64,000 bases of DNA, from positions 1-64,000 of the forward strand of contig CBFDCR010000005.1 in assembly GCA_965603365.1 (NCBI GenBank). The letters run 5' to 3'. This DNA is from JAHELQ01 sp965603365 (GTDB taxonomy: Bacteria; Acidobacteriota; Aminicenantia; UBA2199). Shown here piece by piece: positions 7,476-16,805 of the stretch (positions are counted from its first letter, which is position 1; each line of letters opens with the position of its first letter). The notes under the pieces are model-generated. The model worked only from the letters and a program-made list of their open reading frames with translations, made no database searches and was not told the origin of the DNA. The position numbers and the translations under genes were made by a program.

Positions 7476-10176
7476 TGCCGATCCCGATATGTACCAGGAA
7501 GTTGTGCTCCGCTTTTTCCCTCAGGTTAAAACCAAAGTCGAGCCTGAGGGGGCCCAGAGGGGTTTTATATTTGATGCCGAAGCCGATGGCCCGTTCCATC
7601 TTGTTGATGTCGAAATCGCTGGCTCGCCAGAAGATGTTGCCCACGTCGGCAAAAAAACAATAATAGAGGTCTTCGATGGGAACCAGCACCAGGGGAAAGG
7701 TGGCTTCTAAGTTGAAGAGAACCATGGCATTGCCGCCCCGGGGTTCCTGGGTGAAGGGGTCGATGGGGCCCAGCCGGTCGTTGTAGGTGCCTCGGAAGGA
7801 GTAGAGCCCGCCGGCAAAGAATCGCTCCGTGATCGACATGTCGCCGGCGGCAAATCCGTTTCTGACGGAGAAAGAGAAGGAGCCGTTCTTGAGAAATTTG
7901 AAGTTTTTCTGGTAGCCCCAGAGAAATTTGAAAAAAGTATAGTCCTTTTCCAGTAAGGGGAAGCCGATTTTAAGGTTGGAGGTGAAGAATTCTCCCTCCC
8001 GGGGATTGAAGGGGTCGTCCCGATTTTCGATCACATAGACCAGGGAGAAGGCGGTGGTATCGAAGGGGATATCCAATCGATCCACCCCCGATTCGGACAC
8101 GTCCAGTTCCTTTAAGGTGGTGCGGTACCACTTCAGGGAGGCCAAAATGTAGGAATCGGCGGTGATTTTTTTGCCGATGGATTCGCCGATGCCTTTGCGG
8201 TTAAATTTGTAGGTGGGATAGGTTTCGTTTTCATTCCACAACAGCAGGGAGGAGTTGATCTTCTGCTTGAGAAAATAGGGGGAATCGTATGATAGGGCGA
8301 TTCTGTCTTCCCGGGTGCCGATTTGAAAGAGGGCGGCAAAGGAGGAATAGGAACGGAAGATGTTTTGTTCCTGGTATTCGAGGGTCCACCTCAAGCTCCC
8401 CCGCAGGGCACGGGCGTCTTCCCAACCGATGCCGAAGCCGTAAAATTTACCGTCGTCCGGTACCACCTTCACCAAAACATCCATGGTGCCGGTCTCTTTT
8501 TTTATATTTTCGATATTGATTTCGCTGAATATGCCGTTGTTTTCCAGCTCATTCTTGAAGCGATCGATTTGATTCCGATTAAAACGGCCGTCTCTTTTCA
8601 GGGGGAAAAGATTTTTGATTAGATTCCTCTGGACTTTAGAGGCACCGAAGACGATGAGATCACCCATTTTATAAGTATCCCCTTCGTTGATGGTGATCAA
8701 AACGGATTTTTTCAGGCCCGGGGAGATTTCCGGTTTGATGTCGATGTCGGTATATCCTGCCTGGTAATAGAGCTCTTTGATTCGATCCAGATCCTCGTTG
8801 AACCGCTGTTCAACGAAGGGGCCGTTGACCTGGGTCTTCAGGCGGCCTAAAATCTCTTCGGACTTGAAACGGTTGTTTCCCCTGACCAGGATGGATTCTA
8901 CCGTCACTTTTTTGCCCTCGTTAATCTCAAAATGGATGTCCGCGGTTCTTTTGGCCAATTGGAGATCCATGGCGATTCTGGCAAAGGGAAATCCATTAAA
9001 ATAATAGAAAAGCTTTAACACCTCCAGATCTACCTGGAGGGAATCCAGCCTTAAACCGAACAGCCGGTCATAGACCTGATCGCCGGTCTTGATGAGTTCC
9101 TTCAATTTGTTTTTCGGAATAGCCTGGTTGCCGGTAATGGTGATATTGCCCAGGGTATATTTCCGGTTCTTCTTTACTTTAAAGGTAATCAACCTGGTAG
9201 AATCCTGGACTTCGATTCCGGATTCTACTTCGGCATTGAGGTATCCTTTATTTTTTAAAAAATCTAAAATCCTGGCCCGGCTCTCCGCTTCCGCCCACTT
9301 CTCGAATACTTTTTTCTCCCAGATGGAGGAGAGGATGCCCATATTTTCCCGCATGCCTTCAAATTTGAACAGGTATCTGTAGCCCGAATGGATGTCGATA
9401 TTGAGGTCAACCGATGATTTTTGGGGATTGAGGTAGACCTCTTTCACCGCTATTTCAGGGAAATAGTAGTGCTGCTTTTTCAGGTCCCGCTTGATTTTCT
9501 CGATTGCCTGCTGTACATCGTGGGGAATATATTTTTTGATAATAAAATGTTGGTTGAAAGATCGGTAGAACTTTTCCGGGGTGACGGTTAAATTGACTTT
9601 ATTGACGCTGGTGATGCCGCCGCCGCGGATGATAAATTTGACCGACAGGCCGGCCTCTTTCTGCCGCCGGTCGACAATGTACTCGATGGAGGGGTTGTTG
9701 TATCCGCGGGAACGCAAAAATCCCTTGATCTCCTCGATGGCTTTGCGGAGATCGGTGGGCTCGAAATAGGCATTTTTCCTCAGGGAAAAGATGGCCCTGG
9801 TGAAGGTGCTTTTTTTTAGGGGGGTGTCCTCTCTTATGTTGATGTCGTTGATACGGTACTTATTTTTCATGAAAAAGTGAACGTTTAATTGACGGTCAGG
9901 CAGTGTTTCTACTTTTACTTCGATGTTTTCAAAAGAACCGGTGCGGTAGAGGTTATCCATGCTCTTGCGGATGTTTTTATAACTAAAATAGTCCCCCTCT
10001 TTGAAGTTTAGCAGCGCCCGGTAATTGGGGATATTTTTTGTCTCGCCAGGCGTCTCAAATTTGAACAATACCCGGTTGATCGTATACCTGGCAAAATCGG
10101 AGCCCTTGAGAAAGGCGGTCGGTATCAACAGTACCAGCACGGCGAAGAGGGTGGACACTTTGCCTTTCATCTTCAT
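7465..10176 (-). CDS. Omp85-family outer-membrane assembly protein (BamA/TamA-like)
   Basis: A 903-residue protein: signal peptide (1-25), a long run of POTRA domains (about 30-560) and a C-terminal 16-strand barrel. The L6 motif appears as YSFRGTYNDRLGP, and the chain ends HIGIGNVF with a C-terminal Phe as expected for a beta-signal. It inserts or assembles outer-membrane proteins. E. coli BamA is about 810 residues with five POTRAs and TamA about 577 with three, so by length this resembles BamA with extra POTRA sequence. Its neighbour TamB suggests a TamA-like partner role. One gene may do both jobs in this lineage; the rest of the genome must decide. Confidence 0.9.
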   Translation of the reverse strand: MKMKGKVSTLFAVLVLLIPTAFLKGSDFARYTINRVLFKFETPGETKNIPNYRALLNFKEGDYFSYKNIRKSMDNLYRTGSFENIEVKVETLPDRQLNVHFFMKNKYRINDINIREDTPLKKSTFTRAIFSLRKNAYFEPTDLRKAIEEIKGFLRSRGYNNPSIEYIVDRRQKEAGLSVKFIIRGGGITSVNKVNLTVTPEKFYRSFNQHFIIKKYIPHDVQQAIEKIKRDLKKQHYYFPEIAVKEVYLNPQKSSVDLNIDIHSGYRYLFKFEGMRENMGILSSIWEKKVFEKWAEAESRARILDFLKNKGYLNAEVESGIEVQDSTRLITFKVKKNRKYTLGNITITGNQAIPKNKLKELIKTGDQVYDRLFGLRLDSLQVDLEVLKLFYYFNGFPFARIAMDLQLAKRTADIHFEINEGKKVTVESILVRGNNRFKSEEILGRLKTQVNGPFVEQRFNEDLDRIKELYYQAGYTDIDIKPEISPGLKKSVLITINEGDTYKMGDLIVFGASKVQRNLIKNLFPLKRDGRFNRNQIDRFKNELENNGIFSEINIENIKKETGTMDVLVKVVPDDGKFYGFGIGWEDARALRGSLRWTLEYQEQNIFRSYSSFAALFQIGTREDRIALSYDSPYFLKQKINSSLLLWNENETYPTYKFNRKGIGESIGKKITADSYILASLKWYRTTLKELDVSESGVDRLDIPFDTTAFSLVYVIENRDDPFNPREGEFFTSNLKIGFPLLEKDYTFFKFLWGYQKNFKFLKNGSFSFSVRNGFAAGDMSITERFFAGGLYSFRGTYNDRLGPIDPFTQEPRGGNAMVLFNLEATFPLVLVPIEDLYYCFFADVGNIFWRASDFDINKMERAIGFGIKYKTPLGPLRLDFGFNLREKAEHNFLVHIGIGNVF

Positions 10177-10177
10177 T

Positions 10178-13100
10178 TTACCTTCTCTTGCGGAAGCGCA
10201 GGTCGATGCTGAAACGGCCGTCGGCGTTGCGCATGCCGATCAGGGAGATGTTGGGGGAGAGTTGATACTGCAAATAGTATATCTCCTGGCGATAGGTTGA
10301 AATATTGGTAGAATAGACCAGGACGATATCTCTGGCGATGCTGGTGCCGACGGTAAACCTGGAGGTGCCTTCCCGCGATGTCCCGGCGATTATGGGATCG
10401 ATTTTTAAGATGTCGATGCCGAATTTTTTGGCTCTCTTCTGGATCTTTTCCGTTAAAGCGGTGGTCAACATGCCGGTGCCGCCGATCTGGGAGCTCAACT
10501 CGGTGGAGACGGGTCTTTGAAAGAGTTCTCCTAAGGAGATCAGGGCCAGGATATCCTGCTGCGGCAGGGGAGGGGAGGACTGAAATTCCGGCCTGGGATG
10601 GAATATGGTGCCCTTAATATTGAATTTGATGCGATAGTTTTTGATGAAACTCTCGGATTCCATGTTGATGGTGGGCTCAACCAGGTAATTCCTGTTGAAT
10701 CTCAATTTTGCCTTAATCAGCTTGAATTCGTGATCGGAGAAATAGACTTCCCCATCCCGGCTTTCGATGGTACCGGCCAACACCGGGAAGTCCGGGTTAC
10801 CGGTGAGATGGAGGTTGAATTTCCCCCAGCCGCTGGCAAAGCTGTTTTTCACCCGTATATTTTCTTTGCCCGCCATTTGCAGATCGAATTCCAGCATCTC
10901 CAACAGCTTCGATTCCTCCGCCGACAGGTTCGGATTGGTATAAAATGACACCCCTTCATCGATTTCCCTCTCCCAGAGCCCGGATAAGAAGTTCAGGTTC
11001 CCCTGCAAGAGCAATTTATCCCTCTGGGGGATGTATTTGAGATTTAAATCGGCATTGACTTTGCAGGCGATTCGGTCCATGGGATAGAGGGTCATGTTTT
11101 TGCCCGACAGGCTTAACAGTAAGTCCTCGATGCCTTCGCCGCCGATCTTCAGGTAACCGTTGCCCTCCACCGGCCCGTCTCCCATTTGCCCTTGCAGGGA
11201 TTTCAGGGAGAAGGCGGCGTTATGAAAGGTGATAAAGCCGGAAAAGTCATCCAGCGTATGGGGGAAGTTGGGAAATGCCAGTACGGCTCCTTTAAAGTTG
11301 GCAATACCCTGTACCTCGATGTTGGCCTGATCGTCGGTGGAAATCTGGCCGTTCAGGTCTATCTGGCCGCTGTTGTTTTTCCAGGGAATCAGCAGGTTGA
11401 TGTCTTTTAAATTCAGGTTGAAGCTGCCGGAATAGCGGTCGTTTTCCTGGTTCAGGGCGATGTCGAAGGGGGAACGGAGGGAGTCGGAGAGGATATCGCC
11501 CCGGGATGCGATTTTGAAATTCGAAAAGTCGGTAAAAATTTTGGCGCCGGCCTGCACCTGGAATTTCCGGTCCCGGTAAAAATAGACATCCTGCAGGCGA
11601 AGGTCAACATCGATGGGATCGATGGCGAACTTCCCTGCCCCTTTAAAGACGAGGTCGCCGATTCCCTTAAAGTCCGGCTGCATCTGCCGGATGTCGATAT
11701 TCCTGATCTGGCCGTCTACCCTGTATTCATTTAACTCGTAGTCGATCCGGAGATCGGTGATGCCCTGCCCCTTATGGTATTGGTATGTCAGGTCTTTTAA
11801 ATGGACATAATTGGTATCGGTCTCGAAGTTGCCATTGAGATTGTCAAACCAGAAAGGGGAATACATGATTCGACTGCCCTTAAATGTTCCCCGGATCAAG
11901 GGCCGTTCGTCTCCCTCCTTGAGAGTATAGCTGGCCCTTCCCTCGGCTCTACCCTGGACAGGGATGGAGATGTCTAAAATAGCAAACAGCTTCCGGGATT
12001 CCCCGTCGATCCCGTTGAAGTCGATTCTGGACAGATCGTCATCGATATACAGTTTAACATCTCCTTTTAATTGGGGATCCTGAATTTCCAGGTTCCCCTT
12101 GATAATGCTTCTGTCCGCCCCGATGGTGCCGCTTAAGGAGGCAATATCCTGTTGGTTGGAGTAGAAACGGTAAAGATCGAGCCGGCTGTTAAAAAACAGG
12201 AGATCCGACTGCTTTTTTAGGTCCAACTTTAGCTTGCCGGTTCCCCCGGCCAGGTTCCAGGGGGCCAGGTCGAGGTGGGTGTAAAATTTCATGTATTTAT
12301 TGATCCCCGAGGCCTCATCGATAAAGGCGTTTAGCTTGATGGTCAATTCTTTCTTCTTTTTAGGAATAGATTTTCCCCACAGGCTAATGGAGCCGAATTC
12401 CGTCTCCAGTCGCTCCGTTTTGAACTCCACCTCTTTGGTTTTTGAGTTGAAGGTATATTCGACGATTCCCCTGGCTAGAAACTTGTCTGGATTGGGTTCA
12501 CCGAAGTCGAGGTCTATGGTTCCCTTGATATCGCGGCGGTGAATATTGGCAGCCCCCCTGTGCACAAGCCCACCCAGCGGTATGTCGTCGTCGATGTCGA
12601 TGACCCGGGCCAATTTGTCGGCCCGGATATTTTTTATCTCTACGTCGGTGAAGGGGGGATCGGATCTAATGTTCAACTCGGTTTCCAGAGAATCGGCCTG
12701 GACACGGCTGTCGTAGAGGATCAGGATCTTACTTTGATTGTCCCAGGCGATACGGCCCTCAAAGTTGTTAAACGGTTCTTCATCGATGGTAACCGACGGA
12801 ATTCTGAATTCTCCGGTGATAGTGATTTTTTTATCATTGCTCCTTGTGATGCGGGCACTGCCGTTCATGAAACCATCGGGGCTTAAGGCCTTTAGCGGGG
12901 GATGAAGTATATGGTATGGACTGCCCTGGAGTTGGGCATCAAAGAAAAAGGTGTTATCGGCAAAAAACTTCCCGCTGCCATTGAGAGTGAGGGATTCCAT
13001 GTCGTCACTATCTTCCCGTTTCGGTTTCCAGGTTAATCCCGTGATTCGGTAAAAGGGCTGATCCTCCGGTTTGTTGAACAGGCACCTCATCTCTCCGCCC

Positions 13101-13642
13101 AGGGCGATAGGGTCCCCGGACATGCGAAATATGACTTTTAAGTGGCGGGATTCCAGTCGATACAGCGTCTGGCCCGGGATACTGGCGGAGTTTAGATTAA
13201 AATGGAGCAGGTGGAACTCCTCCTTTTTGGTTTTTAAAAACAACTGGCCGTTTGTGATTTTGATGAAATTGATCTTGAAGGGGAGCTTTTTGTCCTTTTT
13301 TCCGGTTCTTTCAGGTGGCCGGGCGCGTCGGTCCAGCCTCAGCCTGGGATTGACGATACTGATGTTTATGGCTTTTTCCCTGGCAAAGATGGAGGCGAAG
13401 GGAATACCCACGCTGGCTTTGTCGAAGGATATTACCGTTCGCGCGTCAATGGCGAAGTTCTTGATCGCTTTGATGTGCAATCCCGGCGGCAGCAGGGAGA
13501 TGGAGATATCGGAGAAGGCGATCTGGGTGGGTAATTTGTTTTTAATCTGGTAAAAGACGTAAAATTTTAGTCCGTAAAAGCCGGCAGCCAGGATGAAAAG
13601 TATAAAAAAAAACCGATAAATAATTTTATTCTTCGGGACACT
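10178..13642 (-). CDS. tamB: TamB-like (DUF490) translocation/assembly protein, start uncertain
   Basis: A very long, beta-rich AsmA/TamB family protein (at least 1100 residues). The C-terminal DUF490 region includes PDFPVLAGTIESRDGEVYF, LRFNRNYLVEPTINMESES and a tail rich in barrel-like strands (VYSTNISTYRQEIYYLQY). It bridges inner and outer membranes and works with an Omp85 partner, here the next gene. The first ATG/GTG/TTG in frame is TTG 13480, but the frame continues upstream without a stop to 13645 and encodes an obvious membrane anchor (IYRFFFILFILAAGFYGL) that the protein needs. No standard start exists in that extension. A GTG at 13641 is in the -1 register, separated by a run of nine T. 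Either translation slips, the run is really ten T, or an ATT start is used. Confidence 0.87.
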   Translation of the reverse strand, partial: SVPKNKIIYRFFFILFILAAGFYGLKFYVFYQIKNKLPTQIAFSDISISLLPPGLHIKAIKNFAIDARTVISFDKASVGIPFASIFAREKAINISIVNPRLRLDRRARPPERTGKKDKKLPFKINFIKITNGQLFLKTKKEEFHLLHFNLNSASIPGQTLYRLESRHLKVIFRMSGDPIALGGEMRCLFNKPEDQPFYRITGLTWKPKREDSDDMESLTLNGSGKFFADNTFFFDAQLQGSPYHILHPPLKALSPDGFMNGSARITRSNDKKITITGEFRIPSVTIDEEPFNNFEGRIAWDNQSKILILYDSRVQADSLETELNIRSDPPFTDVEIKNIRADKLARVIDIDDDIPLGGLVHRGAANIHRRDIKGTIDLDFGEPNPDKFLARGIVEYTFNSKTKEVEFKTERLETEFGSISLWGKSIPKKKKELTIKLNAFIDEASGINKYMKFYTHLDLAPWNLAGGTGKLKLDLKKQSDLLFFNSRLDLYRFYSNQQDIASLSGTIGADRSIIKGNLEIQDPQLKGDVKLYIDDDLSRIDFNGIDGESRKLFAILDISIPVQGRAEGRASYTLKEGDERPLIRGTFKGSRIMYSPFWFDNLNGNFETDTNYVHLKDLTYQYHKGQGITDLRIDYELNEYRVDGQIRNIDIRQMQPDFKGIGDLVFKGAGKFAIDPIDVDLRLQDVYFYRDRKFQVQAGAKIFTDFSNFKIASRGDILSDSLRSPFDIALNQENDRYSGSFNLNLKDINLLIPWKNNSGQIDLNGQISTDDQANIEVQGIANFKGAVLAFPNFPHTLDDFSGFITFHNAAFSLKSLQGQMGDGPVEGNGYLKIGGEGIEDLLLSLSGKNMTLYPMDRIACKVNADLNLKYIPQRDKLLLQGNLNFLSGLWEREIDEGVSFYTNPNLSAEESKLLEMLEFDLQMAGKENIRVKNSFASGWGKFNLHLTGNPDFPVLAGTIESRDGEVYFSDHEFKLIKAKLRFNRNYLVEPTINMESESFIKNYRIKFNIKGTIFHPRPEFQSSPPLPQQDILALISLGELFQRPVSTELSSQIGGTGMLTTALTEKIQKRAKKFGIDILKIDPIIAGTSREGTSRFTVGTSIARDIVLVYSTNISTYRQEIYYLQYQLSPNISLIGMRNADGRFSIDLRFRKRR

Positions 13643-13652
13643 TTTTTAACTT

Positions 13653-14297
13653 TTATTTTGAAACCTTTTGCCAATCTTTGAGGAATCGCTCCATGCCGAT
13701 ATCCGTAAGCGGATGGTTCAACAATTTGCTAAATGTGGAAAAGGGGATGGTGGCGATATCCGCCCCGATCAAGGCAGCCTGGACAAAGTGCAGGGGATGG
13801 CGCACCGAGGCCACGATGATTTCCGTCTCGATCGTATAGTTGTCGTATATCCGGGCGATGTCTTCTACCAGTTCCATGCCGCTGCCGGAGATGTCGTCGA
13901 TGCGGCCCACAAAGGGGGACACATAGGTGGCCCCGGCTTTGGCCGCCAGCAGCGCCTGGGAGGAAGAGAAGATCAGGGTGCAGTTGGTTTTAATATCCAG
14001 GCCGTGCAGCCGCTTGATGACCTTCAGGCCCTCTAAGTTGATGGGTACTTTGATGACGACATTGTCGGCTATTTTGGCATACTCCTGGGCCTCTTTCACC
14101 ATGCCTTCGACATCGGTGGCGGTGACCTCCACCGAGACCGGGCCCGGCACAATGCGGCAGATCTCAAATACCAGGGGGCGAAAGCCCATGCTTTCTTTAG
14201 AGATCAGGCTGGGATTGGTGGTGACACCGTCCACGATGCCGTACTCGATGCCCTCTTTAATCTGGTCGATGTTGGCAGTATCCAGGAATATCTTCAT
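13653..14297 (-). CDS. Transaldolase, short FSA/TalC type
   Basis: A 214-residue protein of the small transaldolase subfamily, the normal size for that group (E. coli FsaA/TalC, about 220). It begins MKIFLDTANIDQIKE and has GVTTNPSLISKE, the Schiff-base lysine in NVVIKVPIN, NCTLIFSSSQALLAAKAGA and YVSPFVGRIDD. It transfers dihydroxyacetone units between sugar phosphates in the non-oxidative pentose phosphate pathway, or acts as fructose-6-phosphate aldolase; sequence alone does not separate these. A GGAGG ribosome site and an extended -10 box lie upstream. It heads the minus-strand run into tamB, with 12 bases between its stop and the earliest possible tamB start. Confidence 0.92.
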   Translation of the reverse strand: MKIFLDTANIDQIKEGIEYGIVDGVTTNPSLISKESMGFRPLVFEICRIVPGPVSVEVTATDVEGMVKEAQEYAKIADNVVIKVPINLEGLKVIKRLHGLDIKTNCTLIFSSSQALLAAKAGATYVSPFVGRIDDISGSGMELVEDIARIYDNYTIETEIIVASVRHPLHFVQAALIGADIATIPFSTFSKLLNHPLTDIGMERFLKDWQKVSK

Positions 14298-14321
14298 TGT
14301 CTAACCTCCGCAAAAAAACCT

Positions 14322-14327
14322 ATTATA
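14322..14327 (-). promoter_or_regulatory. Extended -10 promoter for the transaldolase-tamB operon
   Basis: On the minus strand the sequence is TGGTATAATAGG: a perfect TATAAT with a TGn extension. The -35 (TTTATT at 17 bases) is weak, as expected for an extended -10 site. Confidence 0.5.
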
Positions 14328-14439
14328 CCAGAAGACGACCGATAAATAAAGCCCACCCCCTTTTAATCGTATACTCTTATACTCTTATTTGCTGTTTCTG
14401 AGTTTTTGTATCTGTTCGTAGGCCGAGTAATGGATTTTG

Positions 14440-14668
14440 CGCCTGTCCCCTGTCCCCTTTTTTACATACCGGAGCTCGAGGGGTCGACATCGGAGCCCAA
14501 AGGGTCGATGTCGGCCTCGTCACTACCGGGTCTATGGGGTCGCAGCCTTTAACCCTTCCCTGATCGATGAACTCCACCTGCCGCTGAACCGGAAAATCAA
14601 ACACCTCTCCAGCGGTGAACGGGCCATTTACCACATGAAGGCGTTGACCTTTAGAGGATTGAATTAAG
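14440..14668. other. Gene relic region of unknown origin
   Basis: Most of the 371-base gap upstream of the transaldolase gene holds no intact gene. It contains a doubled CCTGTCCCC tract (14442-14457) and a near direct repeat (GGGTCGACATCGG / GGGTCGATGTCGG). The plus-strand end (about 14530-14665) reads as protein-like sequence with FNPSLIDELHLPLNRKIKHL and ERAIYHMKAL but has no credible start. I could not assign this fragment. Confidence 0.35.
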
Positions 14669-14967
14669 TCACTCTGTTTGCTTTGCTTTCCACTGGTGGA
14701 ATTTGAAAAAATCCTCGAAATATCCGGCGGCCTCTTCGTACTTTTCCTGGGCATTCAACCATTCGATAATCGGGCCATACTTCGTGCCACCCTTCATCTG
14801 GAAACGGAATTTGTCCGGGTAGTAGGCGCGGATGACGGTCCGGAAGATGGCACCGCCAAAATCGGTTTGCCCTCCTTTTTGGCGACAGCCACCATCTCGT
14901 CGAGACTGTTCTGTTCCGTGTACCAGGATAATTCGCCGATCTTCTCCTGTGTTCCACTATTCATCAT
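14669..14967 (-). pseudogene. Thioredoxin-like protein, frameshifted relic
   Basis: From ATG 14967 the minus strand reads MMNSGTQEKIGELSWYTE, then MVAVAKKEGKPILAV, which resembles the start of exported thioredoxin-fold proteins (WYT...A..EA.KEGKPIL). The frame then degenerates to a stop. A second frame immediately continues with sensible protein sequence (AYYPDKFRFQMKGGTKYGPI, EEAAGYFEDFFKFHQW) to TGA 14669. The expected CxxC motif is absent. This fits one gene broken by a frameshift plus an internal deletion. Confidence 0.55.
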
Positions 14968-14998
14968 TTCAGATTGTGACGGTTCGCCGATATTTCCA

Positions 14999-15027
14999 TT
15001 GCAAAATGTTTCCGGATGGGATAAAAT
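14999..15027 (+). promoter_or_regulatory. Sigma-70 promoter for the DUF2147 gene
   Basis: TTGCAA (14999-15004), a 17-base spacer, TAAAAT (15022-15027). The gene starts at 15053 behind GAGGTGAT. Confidence 0.55.
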
Positions 15028-15052
15028 CTACTTTTCCAAATAGAGGTGATAA

Positions 15053-15529
15053 ATGATAAAAACGGCAATGAGACAACTCTTTGTTGGCTGGGCTTTGATC
15101 CTGTTTATTGTAGGGGTGAGTCTTCAGGCCAATACTTCTTTTGAGGGCTACTGGAAGACCATCGACGACAGTACCCATGAGCTCAAGTCCATCGTAAAGA
15201 TCTGGCAGGAGAAGGGCGAATTGAAGGGCCGGATCGTCAAGATCTTCCCCAAGCCCGACGAAGACCCGGACCCGGTGTGTGACAAGTGCAAGGGTGACAA
15301 GAAGGATCAAAAAGTGCTCGGCATGATCTTCATGTGGCAGTTTGTCAGGGATGGCAACCGCTGGGTGGAGGGTAAAATCCTGGATCCCGAGAACGGCAAG
15401 GTCTACCACTGCTCCCTGGAACTGGCCGGCAGGGGCCAAAAACTCAAGGTCTTCGGCTACATCAGGATCATTTTCAAGATCGGCCGCACCCAGACCTGGC
15501 TGCGCGCCTCCGAAAAAAACCTAAAATAA
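15053..15529 (+). CDS. DUF2147-family secreted protein
   Basis: A 158-residue exported protein with a hydrophobic signal segment (about 10-26). The mature part starts with the family pattern FEGYWKTIDD, followed by KGELKGRIVKIFPKP, a VCDKCKGDKKDQKVLGM region, KILDPENGKVYHC and LKVFGYIRIIFKIGRTQTWLR. This is the lipocalin-like DUF2147 domain, common in Proteobacteria and Bacteroidetes and without a known activity. Two Cys in CDKC could form a disulfide. It appears to be a single-gene unit with its own promoter. Confidence 0.85.
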   Translation: MIKTAMRQLFVGWALILFIVGVSLQANTSFEGYWKTIDDSTHELKSIVKIWQEKGELKGRIVKIFPKPDEDPDPVCDKCKGDKKDQKVLGMIFMWQFVRDGNRWVEGKILDPENGKVYHCSLELAGRGQKLKVFGYIRIIFKIGRTQTWLRASEKNLK

Positions 15530-15548
15530 AAAATTTCTCGCAAACAAG

Positions 15549-15620
15549 TTAAAAGTAATAGCCGATGCCGGTGGAGACGAGTCACATCTTGTATGTGTAG
15601 TAGTCGTGGTTGGGGCAGTG
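15549..15620 (-). pseudogene. C-terminal tail relic of an outer-membrane barrel protein
   Basis: On the minus strand this short stretch reads HDYYTYKM, a TGA, then LVSTGIGYYF and TAA. The last ten residues have the alternating pattern and terminal Phe of an outer-membrane beta-signal, and the internal TGA would be a single change from TGG. No upstream body remains because the zeta-like gene begins to overlap. Short, so only suggestive. Confidence 0.3.
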
Positions 15621-15625
15621 GATCG

Positions 15626-16531
15626 TTACGAGGTTTCTGGCTTCAGCCATTGTTGGACTCTGGTTCGGACATCCTCTATCCTGGCCTGGATGTGTTCCTC
15701 CCCGTCGCTGGTGTTGTCGATCTCGGCAGTGTGGGGGGCAAACTCTTCCAGTAAAATCTCCCGGGCAAGGGCGGTCATCTGGAAGCTGCGGCGGATGATT
15801 CGTTCCGACAGGCCCCGGCCGCCGGCTGCCCGGCGCATCTCGTTGCGATGCAGGGCAGCCTCAACACTGTCCAACTGCATCCACAAAAGGAATGTTTGGT
15901 AACCATTCTCTTCCAGTGCCTCTTTGGTGTCGATCAGCGAACCCCAGAGGCCGCCGGTTTCCACGACCAGGAGATTTTGGCCTTTGCTGCCGCCAGCCAG
16001 GATGCGGCGCCGGGTAATCTCTTTGGCCACCATCAACAGTTTGGTGGGGGTGACCGATTCTTGTCCCCTGAGGTAGTCGAGGGGGTCCTGCCAGTCGCCC
16101 ATCTCCGGCAGTACGGTCTTGAGAAAGGTCTCCCCCGGGATCGGTGCCACGCCAACTTTGTCCCGGATCTTCCGGGACAACTGCTGCACGTAATCGGGGT
16201 TAAACTTGCCTTCTTTTACCTTTTTATGAAGCGTCTCCAGGAAGGTTTGGGGAGCGATTTGCCCGTCAGAATCGGTGCTGTAAATCAGTCTTTCCGCTGC
16301 CCGGCGGGCGCTGAACTCGGCCTGGAACTCTTCTTGCTCTGCTTTGCCGATATCGGGGATCTCGGGGCCCAGGTTGTATTTTTTCAACAGTTCTTCATAT
16401 TGGCTGTCCGCATCCGCCAGTTCAAAACCCAGGGGCAGTACGGCGGGTTCGCAAATCCGGCTCTTGCCGCTGGCCGCCGGCCCACAGGCCCACACCGCCG
16501 CCGGCCCTTGCTCTTTCTTCTGTTTTTTCAT
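15626..16531 (-). CDS. Zeta-toxin-like P-loop kinase
   Basis: A 301-residue P-loop protein. Walker A is ACGPAASGKSRI (about residues 15-26), followed by FELADADS, where zeta-type kinases place a catalytic Asp. The second half has LLVVETGGLWGSL, then TFLLWMQLDSVEAALHRNEMR with a basic cluster (RNEMRRAAGGRGLSERIIRR), like the lid region of zeta/PezT toxins and their housekeeping relatives. These phosphorylate UDP-GlcNAc or other small substrates. A central insert of about 100 residues (60-160) is unusual. No epsilon-type antitoxin is adjacent, so it may not be a toxin. It is divergent from the SIR2-STAND operon. Confidence 0.6.
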   Translation of the reverse strand: MKKQKKEQGPAAVWACGPAASGKSRICEPAVLPLGFELADADSQYEELLKKYNLGPEIPDIGKAEQEEFQAEFSARRAAERLIYSTDSDGQIAPQTFLETLHKKVKEGKFNPDYVQQLSRKIRDKVGVAPIPGETFLKTVLPEMGDWQDPLDYLRGQESVTPTKLLMVAKEITRRRILAGGSKGQNLLVVETGGLWGSLIDTKEALEENGYQTFLLWMQLDSVEAALHRNEMRRAAGGRGLSERIIRRSFQMTALAREILLEEFAPHTAEIDNTSDGEEHIQARIEDVRTRVQQWLKPETS

Positions 16532-16641
16532 TGAGATCTCTTTTTAATCCTGGGTGCTCTGTATGATCACGGACAAATTTTACCGGAAACAGGCGTATAT
16601 TTCAAGAGAACCATCATTTTGTACTGGAGAGTCGTTTTTTA

Positions 16642-16670
16642 TTGATACTCATCCCCTTTCATATTATAAT
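16642..16670 (+). promoter_or_regulatory. Strong sigma-70 promoter driving the SIR2-STAND operon
   Basis: TTGATA (16642-16647), 17 bases, then perfect TATAAT (16665-16670). The ATG of the short ATPase fragment is at 16677, so the transcript would be leaderless or nearly so. The 2124-codon gene follows on the same message. Confidence 0.65.
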
Positions 16671-16676
16671 AGAAGC

Positions 16677-16805
16677 ATGAAAGCATTGCCCATCGGCATT
16701 CATACGTTTGCCAGGTTGATCGAGGGCAACCTCCTGTACGTGGATAAGACAGAGGAGTTGTTCCAGGGACTCTGGATTACTGAAACACCGGGGGGTGGTG
16801 TTTGA
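16677..16805 (+). pseudogene. N-terminal stub of a DUF1703-type AAA-ATPase
   Basis: Forty-two codons from ATG 16677. The peptide MKALPIGIHTFARLIEGNLL then YVDKTEELFQGL is the characteristic beginning of the large AAA-ATPase/PD-(D/E)xK family (DUF1703), which continues with a Walker A motif that is missing here. The frame then runs into unrelated residues and stops at TGA 16803-16805. That stop overlaps the TTG start of the next gene (TTGA), so the stub may now act as a leader peptide for coupled translation. Confidence 0.6.

Noticed and set aside
15626..16531. Epsilon-zeta type toxin-antitoxin pair
   Set aside because: No antitoxin-sized partner frame with a ribosome site is adjacent to the zeta-like protein.
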